Assembly: GCA_019314155.1 (NCBI GenBank)
Contig: JAFCZV010000232.1
Coordinates: 1 to 7,620 of the forward strand
Length of the DNA stretch: 7,620 bases
Direction: 5' to 3'
Source of the DNA: Deltaproteobacteria bacterium
GTDB taxonomy: Bacteria > Desulfobacterota > Desulfobacteria > Desulfobacterales > UBA11574
In this document: positions 1 through 5,319 of the stretch, in pieces
Numbering within the stretch: position 1 is the first letter of the stretch
How the letters are laid out: the number at the start of each line of letters is the position of its first letter
Notes under the pieces: model-generated
Seen by the model: only the letters and a program-made list of their open reading frames with translations
Databases searched by the model: none
Told to the model about the DNA's origin: nothing
Translations under genes and position numbers: made by a program

Positions 1-282
1 TTTGCAGGGAAGAATTCTCTCGTGTTTATTGAGTTCATTGTTGTAAAAGTTCAGGTGATCAATGCCTTTCGTAATTCTGACGTCATGTTTGTGAAATATA
101 GCTGCCCATTGCATAGGGGCCCCGTGCAGTTTTTGACATGCCAGACAATGACATATTTTTGCATCTACAGGATCCGAACACACTTCGTATTGTATTGCAT
201 CGCAAAAACAGCTTGCACGGTATTTGGCTGTAAAATTAACATCTGCAATCGACGCATAATTTGATCCAAATTCTTTTTTCAT
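1..282 (-). CDS. GFA-family (DUF636-like) zinc protein, N-terminal part, runs off left edge
   Basis: The reading frame is open from an ATG at 282 to the window edge, giving 94 codons with no stop, so the C-terminus is missing. The start is supported by an AGGA about ten bases upstream. Visible zinc-binding signature: CFC at residues 25-27, then CHCLACQ at 44-50 followed by KLHGAP, then a Cys at 93 in ILPCK. This CxC, CHCxxC layout is that of the GFA fold (Mss4-like), named after glutathione-dependent formaldehyde-activating enzyme. Most family members are uncharacterised and many do not act on formaldehyde, so no reaction is assigned. The LPCK segment recalls, from memory, a GFA-like subfamily common in fungi. 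It is the last gene of a minus-strand series. The open frame on the opposite strand (22-264) is its shadow. Confidence 0.85.
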   Translation of the reverse strand, partial: MKKEFGSNYASIADVNFTAKYRASCFCDAIQYEVCSDPVDAKICHCLACQKLHGAPMQWAAIFHKHDVRITKGIDHLNFYNNELNKHERILPCK

Positions 283-347
283 GATAATCAATCCTACGTG
301 TCCAGCCCCACTCCTCTTCAATAATTAATACCATGCCTCACTCAAAA

Positions 348-372
348 CACTAATCTTCGTAAAGATTAGGTG
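348..372. repeat. Small hairpin (TAATCTT / AAGATTA)
   Basis: TAATCTT (351-357) and AAGATTA (362-368) form a perfect 7-bp stem around a CGTA loop. It is extended outward by CAC/GTG with one bulged base. Read on the minus strand the 3' arm is followed by TGTTTTG, a weak T-rich run. It could act as a terminator for minus-strand transcription coming from the relic side, but it is AT-rich and the T-run is poor. Confidence 0.35.
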
Positions 373-490
373 ATCAGATCCATAATCGACAGCAGTAAAA
401 AAGGTTTGTGGAGCTCCAGCTGGATGGTCAGTGCAGACCACTTTTTGCGGTCTCTGTAAGTCCGCTCCTCTTTGTTTTGGGAACAGGGCT

Positions 491-601
491 TTACGTCCCA
501 TATCCCACAGGCATGATGAGCAGGGGCTCATGGGATCTGTTGGTCTTCATTATCCGGAACACTTTATTGTCATGAAAAGCCCCCTCGATCCCGGATTGTG
601 A
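491..601 (-). pseudogene. Nitroreductase (SagB/ThcOx-like) C-terminal relic
   Basis: An in-frame reading from 601 down to a TAA at 491-493 gives 36 residues. They include GIEGAFHDNKV and then MKTNRSHEPLLIMPVGYGT. The pattern of a G-A-F-x-D block, about 20 residues, then EPLLIMPVG at the very C-terminus is how FMN-dependent nitroreductase and SagB-type oxidoreductases usually end. An in-frame TGA stands directly upstream (602-604), and no nitroreductase core is visible further upstream in any minus-strand frame I read. I infer a decayed gene of which only the tail survives. The family call rests on a short motif and is from memory. Confidence 0.5.
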
Positions 602-717
602 TCAATATTTTGTGCAGTTTCAATCGGTTGTAACCCTTGAACCTTTACCCGCCGTCTGTGTAGTGGGCTTGAATCCTGCCTGTTGGAGCGTACCGGAAAT
701 CCCGTTATCGGGGTCCC

Positions 718-740
718 GTCGGGCAGTTTGACGGGGAACC
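718..740. repeat. Intergenic repeat, copy 1
   Basis: A 23-base stretch starting GTCGGGCAGTTTGACGG is identical at 718-740 and 2873-2895, in the same orientation. In copy 1 it is followed by TGGAACCGCTCAG, and in copy 2 directly by GCTCAAC, so the copies differ by a GGAACC-type heptamer duplication. Copy 1 ends 15 bases before the stop codon of the CFI-box gene. It probably belongs to a dispersed intergenic repeat family. Confidence 0.7.
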
Positions 741-754
741 TGGAACCGCTCAGT

Positions 755-2239
755 TTAGGAATAATTAATATGCGACCCCCATGTCTTTTGTCTTCTATAT
801 TTTAGCCTAAACCACATAAACCCTATAAAACCAGAGGTCAAGAGAATCATAAGTCCCATTGTGGATGCAGGGCCAATTTTCAGGGCAACCCAACTAATAC
901 CCACAACAGGTAACAAGCTTATACGAACCATCGCTCTCAGGCTGTTATGTTTTGCAATAAAATCGGCTATTGGTGGTGAATAGGTATTATAAAGACGCAC
1001 AAAACTCTTTCCTATTTCATTGCCAAGCATGAACTTGTCACGAAAATCACGCAGTGTCTTAACATGTGGTTCCATCATTGAGCCATAAGCTGCGGTTGCG
1101 ATAAAACAGGTCCACCCGCTTTCTGTATCATCTTCGGTGTCTGGGCCTGCTCTTACATATTTAAGATCATCATTTGTATCATCAAAATAACTGATATGGG
1201 GCCGATTATTTGAATCAATTGCAATGGAAGGAAACCATCCTACTGATCCATCACTGTCCACAGTCTCCACAACCCATTCTCCGGAAGCATTGGTAGTGTA
1301 CTTGAGATCTTCGTTATCCCCATCGCTATAGCTAATATGGACATTATCTGAAGAATCTATTGCGATGGAAGGAAACCACCCTATTGATCCATCACTGTCC
1401 ACAGTTTCCACAACCCACTCTCCGGAAGCATTGGTAGTGTACTTGAGGTTCCAATCAGCTCTCAAATCGTTGAATTTACCGTAGCTGATATGGTCATTAT
1501 CTGATGAATCAATTGCGATGGAAGGAAACCATCCTACCGATCCATCACTGTCCACAGTCTCAATCTGCCAAGATGAACCGTCCCAATATGCATACTTAAG
1601 ATCATCATTTGTATCATCAAAATAACTGATATGGGACCGATTATTTGAATCAATTGCAATGGAGGAATACAATCCTACCGATCCATCACTGTCCACAGTC
1701 TCAATCTGCCAAGATGAACCGTCCCAATATGCACACTTAAGATCATCATTTGTATCATCAAAATAACTGATATGGGGCCGATTATTTGAATCAATTGCAA
1801 TGGAGGAATACAATCCTACTGATCCATCACTGTCCACAGTCTCAATCTGCCAAGATGAACCGTCCCAATATGCATACTTAAGATCATCATTTGTATCATC
1901 AAAATAACTGATATGGGGCCGATTATTTGAATCAATTGCAATGGAGGAATACAATCCTATTGATCCATTACTGTCCACAGCCTCAATCTGCCAAGATGAA
2001 CCGTCCCAATATGCATACTTAAGATCATCATTTGTATCATCAAAATAACTGATATGGGGCCGATTATTTGAATCAATTGCAATGGAATTATATTTTCCAA
2101 TGTCACCAGCGGTATCAACGATCTCAATACTCCATTCTGACACTGCTTCTACATTTTGACTAATTAAACCCATCATAAATAAAAAGCTGCCTAATGCCAC
2201 CATGCATATCATTGCCAACTTTTTAATCTTTGTTCTCAT
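755..2239 (-). CDS. Secreted seven-repeat (propeller-like) protein with CFI-box and C-terminal membrane anchor
   Basis: This is a 494-residue protein. I chose the ATG at 2239 because AGGAAG lies about seven bases upstream and because it puts a signal peptide at the N-terminus: basic MRTKIKK, a hydrophobic core at about 8-28, and a likely cut near VEA-VSEW (32). The in-frame ATG at 2413 would add 58 residues that bury this signal. Residues 36-361 are seven tandem repeats, six of 47-51 residues and a shortened last one, each with a W at the start, VDSDGSxG, SIAIDS, HISY and DLKY. Seven such beta-rich repeats suggest a seven-bladed propeller (inference). Then come CFIATAAYGS at 378-387, HVKTLRDFRDKFML at 392-405, YSPPIADFI at 420-428, and two hydrophobic segments at about 442-456 and 459-477 ending in RLKYRR. 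This tail matches what NCBI calls a CFI-box C-terminal domain, of unknown function. Likely role: a surface or periplasmic protein held in the membrane by its tail. A weak promoter-like pair (TTGACT, 15 bases, TAAACT) lies at 2296-2322. Confidence 0.88.
   Translation of the reverse strand: MRTKIKKLAMICMVALGSFLFMMGLISQNVEAVSEWSIEIVDTAGDIGKYNSIAIDSNNRPHISYFDDTNDDLKYAYWDGSSWQIEAVDSNGSIGLYSSIAIDSNNRPHISYFDDTNDDLKYAYWDGSSWQIETVDSDGSVGLYSSIAIDSNNRPHISYFDDTNDDLKCAYWDGSSWQIETVDSDGSVGLYSSIAIDSNNRSHISYFDDTNDDLKYAYWDGSSWQIETVDSDGSVGWFPSIAIDSSDNDHISYGKFNDLRADWNLKYTTNASGEWVVETVDSDGSIGWFPSIAIDSSDNVHISYSDGDNEDLKYTTNASGEWVVETVDSDGSVGWFPSIAIDSNNRPHISYFDDTNDDLKYVRAGPDTEDDTESGWTCFIATAAYGSMMEPHVKTLRDFRDKFMLGNEIGKSFVRLYNTYSPPIADFIAKHNSLRAMVRISLLPVVGISWVALKIGPASTMGLMILLTSGFIGFMWFRLKYRRQKTWGSHINYS
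1157..2134 (-). repeat. Seven in-frame tandem repeats, mostly 141 bp
   Basis: Units on the minus strand are 1994-2134, 1853-1993, 1712-1852, 1571-1711, 1418-1570 (153 bp, with an insertion giving GKFNDLRADWN), 1277-1417, and a shortened 1157-1276. Units 2-4 differ by only a few bases over 141. Their coding changes include Y to C in DLKYAYW of unit 3 and P to S in NNRPHIS of unit 4. Unit 7 is a mosaic: its first half matches units 5-6 (GWFPS) and its second half matches units 1-3 (SNNRPHISYFDDTNDD). Confidence 0.92.
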
Positions 2240-2331
2240 TTGTCCACTTCCTTTTCTTTTCCGAATTGACAGGCAATTGTTTTCCTTGGCACAAAAGTTT
2301 ACCCTAATGTTGCAAAAGTCAAAGATGCTGC

Positions 2332-2353
2332 AGATCTCCCGCAAGCGGGATCT
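2332..2353. repeat. Short hairpin in the leader of the CFI-box gene
   Basis: TCCCG (2337-2341) pairs with CGGGA (2346-2350) around a CAAG loop, flanked by AGATC and TCT that can extend the stem with a bulge. It lies about 95 bases upstream of the chosen start. No T-run follows on either strand, so it is not an ordinary terminator. It may be part of a dispersed repeat covering about 2330-2410. Confidence 0.35.
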
Positions 2354-2485
2354 ACGTTGCACTACGACAAGGCGCCGAAAGTGAAGCCCCGCAGACAAAG
2401 TGGGATAGCCCATTAATCTTCAATTACCGAAAAGTAAAGTTTCAAACCGAAATCAACTAAAGAGTTGCGACAGCTTGCCGGTATC

Positions 2486-2537
2486 GACACCATTCACAAC
2501 AATAATTGATATACGGATATCATATTATTCCGGTGTC
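2486..2537. repeat. 52-base long hairpin between the small protein gene and the CFI-box gene
   Basis: AATAATTGATAT (2501-2512) pairs with ATATCA, a bulged T, and ATTATT (2517-2529) around an ACGG loop. That is 12 pairs with one bulge. An outer GACACC (2486-2491) and GGTGTC (2532-2537) close a larger structure with an internal loop. It lies about 70 bases after the stop of the 61-residue gene and about 250 bases before the start of the CFI-box gene. There is no clear T-tract on the minus strand. It could be a transcript-end structure or a miniature repeat. Confidence 0.5.
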
Positions 2538-2606
2538 AGATCAGGTAAATCCTATTTTTGAAAACTGTCAAATCCCGAACAACTTTACTTGATTGAACCT
2601 TGGATG

Positions 2607-2792
2607 TTAAACGCTCTCTGGATATTTGTAAACGTTCAAACCGATAATAGCATCAGTACCCTCGACCTTCTGGTTGCCCCTTGTACTGGCAATTGTTATT
2701 GTTTTGCCAGATTTAGAGGGCCCGAAGTCCTTTGTCAAATCTATCTCAATAATTAGTTTATCACCTTTAATTTCCCATCCCACGTTTTGCAT
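2607..2792 (-). CDS. Small conserved-looking protein of unknown function (61 aa)
   Basis: I prefer the ATG at 2792 (MQNVGWEIKGDKL...) over the in-frame ATG at 2810, because AGAAGGTG sits at good spacing before 2792 while nothing like a ribosome-binding site precedes 2810. The 61-residue product has no signal peptide or membrane segment. It alternates short hydrophobic strands (KLIIEIDL, KTITIAST, AIIGLNVY), which suggests a small beta-rich cytoplasmic protein. A central FGPSKSGKTITIAST stretch looks like the conserved core of a family of short hypothetical proteins that I seem to remember from Desulfobacterota but cannot name. PSKSGKT is superficially like a P-loop, but the protein is far too short and the glycine pattern (GxxxxGK[ST]) only partly fits. 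It lies about 220 bases downstream of the ferredoxin gene on the same strand. The repeat between them suggests separate transcription. Confidence 0.7.
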   Translation of the reverse strand: MQNVGWEIKGDKLIIEIDLTKDFGPSKSGKTITIASTRGNQKVEGTDAIIGLNVYKYPESV

Positions 2793-2872
2793 TTCTTCAC
2801 CTTCTTTCATCTTTTAGTTTATACAAATCTGAATCGTTACTTCTACTTAAACTGATCGGTTCCAGGTTCCAG

Positions 2873-2895
2873 GTCGGGCAGTTTGACGGGGAACC
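2873..2895. repeat. Intergenic repeat, copy 2
   Basis: This is the second copy of the 23-base repeat at 718-740. It is preceded by two GGTTCCA heptamers (CGGTTCCAGGTTCCAGG). CGGTTC (2857-2862) can pair with GAACCG (2891-2896), so the copy may fold into a stem spanning 2857-2896. It lies between the ferredoxin stop and the 61-residue gene. Confidence 0.7.
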
Positions 2896-2939
2896 GCTCA
2901 ACCTAGGTTCTGATAGGTGGGTTATCTCGCCAACACTAA

Positions 2940-2961
2940 ATTCCCAATGCCTGTTGGGAAT
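2940..2961. terminator. Hairpin after the ferredoxin gene, possible weak terminator
   Basis: ATTCCCAA (2940-2947) and TTGGGAAT (2954-2961) form a perfect 8-bp stem with a TGCCTG loop. It lies about 52 bases after the ferredoxin stop on the minus strand. The following minus-strand bases are only modestly T-rich (TTAGTGTT), so an intrinsic terminator role is plausible but weak. Confidence 0.4.
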
Positions 2962-3012
2962 CTCGTCTTGATGTGCTGCTGCTCAATTTAACCCCTATAC
3001 TTTGCCCGGATT

Positions 3013-3228
3013 TTATTCACAGGCGCTGTGATCGATCGCACCTTCCGGACATACTTCAACACACGTGCAGCATTCGACACAGTCGTTGATGTTAACCGGA
3101 ACAGCCTTATCATTGTCAATTTCGTAGACCTCCGCCGGACAGGAATCTGCGCAGTCGCCATGCCCTTTGCATTTGTCGTAATCCACTTTAATTGTGACCA
3201 TATCGCTTTGCCATGTTTTTACAGCCAT
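3013..3228 (-). CDS. Small dicluster-type ferredoxin with one substituted cluster ligand
   Basis: This is a 71-residue iron-sulfur electron carrier. The start at 3228 is set by AGGAG nine bases upstream; a second ATG (Met10) has no such site. The C-terminal cluster motif is canonical: C50, C53, C56 and C60-P, with an extra C54. The N-terminal motif is C20-KGHGD-C26-ADS-C30-P. The usual second Cys of CxxCxxCxxxCP is replaced by His23. That cluster may therefore be [3Fe-4S], His-ligated or lost, while the second should be [4Fe-4S]. KGHGDC is a recurrent variant in short ferredoxins as far as I recall, so it may be functional and not decay. The gene stands alone with its own promoter-like sequence, so its redox partner cannot be read from context. 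Confidence 0.9.
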   Translation of the reverse strand: MAVKTWQSDMVTIKVDYDKCKGHGDCADSCPAEVYEIDNDKAVPVNINDCVECCTCVEVCPEGAIDHSACE

Positions 3229-3348
3229 TTTGCAGGTCTCCTAATATTTAGACTCTTTAACAACTTCTCCAGGTTTCACACAGAAAGTTATTTACTTATT
3301 TATGGAATTCCCGAAAGTACTGTATTGAACCTATGAACGCTTATCAGT

Positions 3349-3376
3349 ATTTTATACTTCTTTAATCAAAAATCAA
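3349..3376 (-). promoter_or_regulatory. Candidate sigma70-type promoter for the ferredoxin gene
   Basis: On the minus strand TTGATT (3371-3376) and TAAAAT (3349-3354) are separated by 16 bases, about 120 bases upstream of the ferredoxin ATG. Both boxes are close to consensus, but the region is AT-rich, so chance matches are easy. Confidence 0.4.
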
Positions 3377-3458
3377 GGTTTGATCCCATTCCTTTAATCT
3401 TTCCTCATATTGAATACGGAGCGTAAAGCACGTTCTGCACGAACGTTATATTACGTAT

Positions 3459-4544
3459 CTATTGAATGCCCTTGTATGTTATGTCGATGATTGTCACTTC
3501 CGGTGGCGACAAAAATCGAATCGGCGGCCCCCAGGTCCCTGACCCCCTGCTGACATAGATCAAATTAAAGGGAAAGATCTGTCCCTTGTGGGTGTGACCT
3601 GAAAGCTGGAGGTCAAACATGCCAACCGACTCACTGTTGATTACCGGCTGGTGCTTCAAAAAGAGAGTGAATTTTTCCCCGGGCATTTTTTCCAGCAGCG
3701 CCTTTTCAGAGGCTGCAGGGTCTGGAACATAGCGTTTCCTGGCAGGGTCATCTACACCCGCGATATTGAAAAGATTGGATACGGTCAATCCTTCTCCTCT
3801 GAGGATGGTAAAACCCGCCTTTTCGGTAAATGCCAGGGCTCGATCAAGGCCTGCATAAAATTCGTGATTACCGGTAACCGCAAATTTCCCATATTTTGTG
3901 GGTATGTTCCGAAACATATCCGCCAGCATCTCCAAATCATCCATCTGGCCATCCACGAGATCACCCGTTGATACCAAAATGTCCGGGCGGGCATCCTTGA
4001 CCTGCCGAAGAATCCGTTTAAGCCGGGATTTCCCGACGATGAGGCCGAGGTGGATGTCGGATATCTGCACAACTCGAAATCGCCCGATTTCTTCGGGCAT
4101 TTTGCTTGTTTTCACGGTCACGTGTTCTGTCCGGATATGAAGCGCCTCGAAATAGCCATAGATCACGACGGCAAAAGAGAATAAAATGGCGAGTGTACAG
4201 AAACTTCTGAGGGAAAGCGTAAATTCCGCGAGAGGGCTCCGGGTCAACATCCTTGCCAGGAAATGGAGCAGCCTGTATATGTCGAAGAAAAAGGAAGCTG
4301 AGATAAAGATAAAAAGCAGCCCCATCCAAGTGAACCCGATGTAGGCCAAACCGCGCGCAAAAGCTTCATACCCGTGGCGTTCAGAAATGCGTACGACAAT
4401 GGGTGCAACCACCATCAGGGTCATGAATATCGCAAGGATTACATATGCAGAGAGCCCCAGGGAAAAACCTTTCTTTAGTTTCAATAAAGCGTACAGGTGT
4501 GCGCCGCCGTAGATGCTGAAGTATATGAGTAGAAACAGGGTCAT
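3459..4544 (-). CDS. Membrane-anchored metallophosphoesterase, YkuE/YaeI-like
   Basis: This is a 361-residue protein. GGAGAG about nine bases before the ATG at 4544 supports the start. The N-terminal ~135 residues hold about four hydrophobic segments (about 3-22, 29-51, 66-88, 113-132). The rest is a calcineurin-like phosphoesterase domain with all the metal and catalytic motifs: SDIHLG (D163, H165), GDLVDG (D195), GNHEFY (N226, H227), KHQP (H298) and SGHTHKGQ (H317, H319). The SGTWGPPIRF block near the C-terminus (335-344) is typical of the YkuE/YaeI branch. These enzymes are di-metal phosphodiesterases or phosphatases, some linked to lipid or envelope phosphates. The exact substrate here is unknown. 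The gene is complete and stands alone, 36 bases from a divergent gene fragment. Several other open frames inside it are shadows. Confidence 0.93.
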   Translation of the reverse strand: MTLFLLIYFSIYGGAHLYALLKLKKGFSLGLSAYVILAIFMTLMVVAPIVVRISERHGYEAFARGLAYIGFTWMGLLFIFISASFFFDIYRLLHFLARMLTRSPLAEFTLSLRSFCTLAILFSFAVVIYGYFEALHIRTEHVTVKTSKMPEEIGRFRVVQISDIHLGLIVGKSRLKRILRQVKDARPDILVSTGDLVDGQMDDLEMLADMFRNIPTKYGKFAVTGNHEFYAGLDRALAFTEKAGFTILRGEGLTVSNLFNIAGVDDPARKRYVPDPAASEKALLEKMPGEKFTLFLKHQPVINSESVGMFDLQLSGHTHKGQIFPFNLIYVSRGSGTWGPPIRFLSPPEVTIIDITYKGIQ

Positions 4545-4580
4545 TCAGTGTCTCTCCATTAATAACGATTCGGGCGTTAT

Positions 4581-4882
4581 ATGATGACCTATAGTATAGC
4601 GTATAGAATGTCCCCTATCACACATCTCCAAAACAACCTTATTTTTTTAGGCGATGGCTTGGGCCATGGACTCGAAATTATCCGAATGTTTTCTGAAGCA
4701 GCTGGTCTTGAAATCATTGAACTCGGACTGCTTGTGACACCTGAAGAAATTATAACCGCATGTAAAAAAAACCGGATTTATTAGGATTAACCGTACTCCA
4801 GTTTGATTCAGCGAAGGCTGATAATCAAGGATCGGGGGACCCTAATTCTTCATTGAGAATTGATTGGTATTCTTCTGGATAG
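4581..4882 (+). pseudogene. B12-binding-like domain fragment, broken by a frameshift in an A8 tract
   Basis: The first frame (4581-4784) reads ...LGDGLGHGLEIIRMFSEA, then GLEIIELGLLVTPEEI, then ACKKNRIY and stop. Inserting one A into the A8 run at 4764-4771 changes the end to ACKKKPDLLGLTVLQFDS, which continues the pattern of a Rossmann-type cobalamin-binding domain (G...H.G..I, then GxEVI-LG, then TPEEI, then PDLLGLT). The classical DxHxxG cobalt-ligand motif is only approximately present (DGLGHG). After FDS (about 4812) the similarity stops and the sequence enters the converging sensor-tail remnant, so the C-terminal half is gone. No ribosome-binding site precedes 4581. I infer a truncated, frameshifted pseudogene. 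The domain call is from pattern recognition only. Confidence 0.55.
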
Positions 4883-4958
4883 TGCTTTTCCATACATTCA
4901 GGGCATACACTGTGACTAATGTCAGCTTCTAAATATTTGTGGATATAAACATTGAATT
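4825..4958 (-). pseudogene. C-terminal tail of a PAS/sensor-type signalling protein, cut by the IS element
   Basis: Reading the minus strand from the IS edge gives 43 codons, VYIHKYLEADISHSVCPEC then MEKHYPEEYQSILNEELG, ending at TGA 4825-4827. This strongly resembles the end of the cysteine tail found after PAS, kinase or GGDEF modules in Desulfobacterota (ICxxCKKIRDDKGYWNQxExY... followed by (S/T)HxxCPEC...YPE). Only the second Cys pair (C18, C21) remains. The expected ICxxCKKIRDDKGYW part should lie where the IS begins and is not present on the far side of the IS. It overlaps nothing else and is non-functional as it stands. Confidence 0.7.
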
Positions 4959-4978
4959 TACCCCAATTTAGTGGACAC
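4959..4978 (+). repeat. IS left inverted repeat
   Basis: TACCCCAATTTAGTGGACAC. It differs from the right end at the second base (TA versus TG) and in the central TTT versus AAA. Confidence 0.85.
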
Positions 4979-5019
4979 CTCGAAAAGCCTGATGTATATG
5001 GGCAACAGGAGGTGTTCCA

Positions 5020-5319
5020 ATGTCAAAGAAAAAAAGAAAGAGCTATGGCCGAGAGTTCAAGGTGGAAGCCGTGGGGCTGATCACCGAAAAGGGGTACAGC
5101 ATTGCCGAGGCCTCCCGGAACCTTGGCATCGATTACAGCGTACTGCGTCGATGGAAAAACCAGCTTAAAAATGATTTAAAAAATGCCTTTCCCGGTAAGG
5201 GAAGGCTCAGAGCTCCAGATGAGGAGTTCCGGCGGCTCAAACGCGATTTTGAACGCGTAAAAGAGGAGCGCGACATCTTAAAAAAAGCACTGGCCTACTT
5301 TGCGGAGGATCAGAAATGA
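5020..5319 (+). CDS. IS3-family transposase OrfA (helix-turn-helix)
   Basis: This 99-residue protein is preceded by AGGAGGT eight bases before the ATG. Residues about 9-55 (YGREFKVEAVGLI to LRRWKNQL) form the HTH_Tnp_1 helix-turn-helix that binds the IS ends. Residues about 70-95 (FRRLKRDFERVKEERDILKKAL) form a leucine-zipper-like coiled coil for OrfA multimerisation. The 3' end overlaps orfB by four bases (ATGA). OrfA alone usually regulates transposition, while the fused OrfAB is the active transposase. Confidence 0.95.
   Translation: MSKKKRKSYGREFKVEAVGLITEKGYSIAEASRNLGIDYSVLRRWKNQLKNDLKNAFPGKGRLRAPDEEFRRLKRDFERVKEERDILKKALAYFAEDQK
5280..5286 (+). promoter_or_regulatory. Probable -1 ribosomal frameshift site (A_AAA_AAA)
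   Basis: The run TTA AAA AAA GCA in the orfA frame contains a heptamer of A that allows a -1 slip. After slipping, the orfB frame is open from 5286 through the orfB ATG at 5316 with no stop. This would make an OrfAB fusion, as is known for IS3-family elements. The GGAGG before orfB could act as the upstream-frame stimulator or initiate orfB separately. Confidence 0.7.

Larger units (their letters stand above)
283..754. other. Gene-poor gap with nitroreductase relic, hairpin and repeat copy
   Basis: This 472-base stretch between the GFA gene and the CFI-box gene has no intact gene that I trust. It contains a short nitroreductase C-terminal relic (491-601), a small hairpin (348-372) and one copy of an intergenic repeat (718-740). 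The 325-531 minus-strand open frame gives a protein of 68 residues with no recognisable family. It overlaps the relic in another frame and lacks a convincing ribosome-binding site, so it is treated as chance. The 605-717 part shows nothing I can name. Confidence 0.6.

Noticed and set aside
22..264. Plus-strand 80-residue open frame
   Set aside because: It lies opposite the GFA-family gene, whose zinc motifs are clear, and has no family features.
325..531. Minus-strand 68-residue open frame
   Set aside because: It has no family resemblance and overlaps the nitroreductase relic in another frame.
1157..2134. Tandem repeats as a CRISPR array
   Set aside because: Units are 141 bp, contiguous, in frame and coding, with no spacers.
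2240..2413. 58-residue N-terminal extension of the CFI-box protein from an ATG at 2413
   Set aside because: It would bury an evident signal peptide, is Arg-rich and lacks a ribosome-binding site, while the ATG at 2239 has AGGAAG in front.
2240..2413. c-di-GMP or other riboswitch in the CFI-box leader
   Set aside because: I could not find the conserved core of any riboswitch class I know. Only a short hairpin is present.
3028..3336. Plus-strand 102-residue open frame across the ferredoxin gene
   Set aside because: It is an antisense shadow of the ferredoxin and its upstream region.
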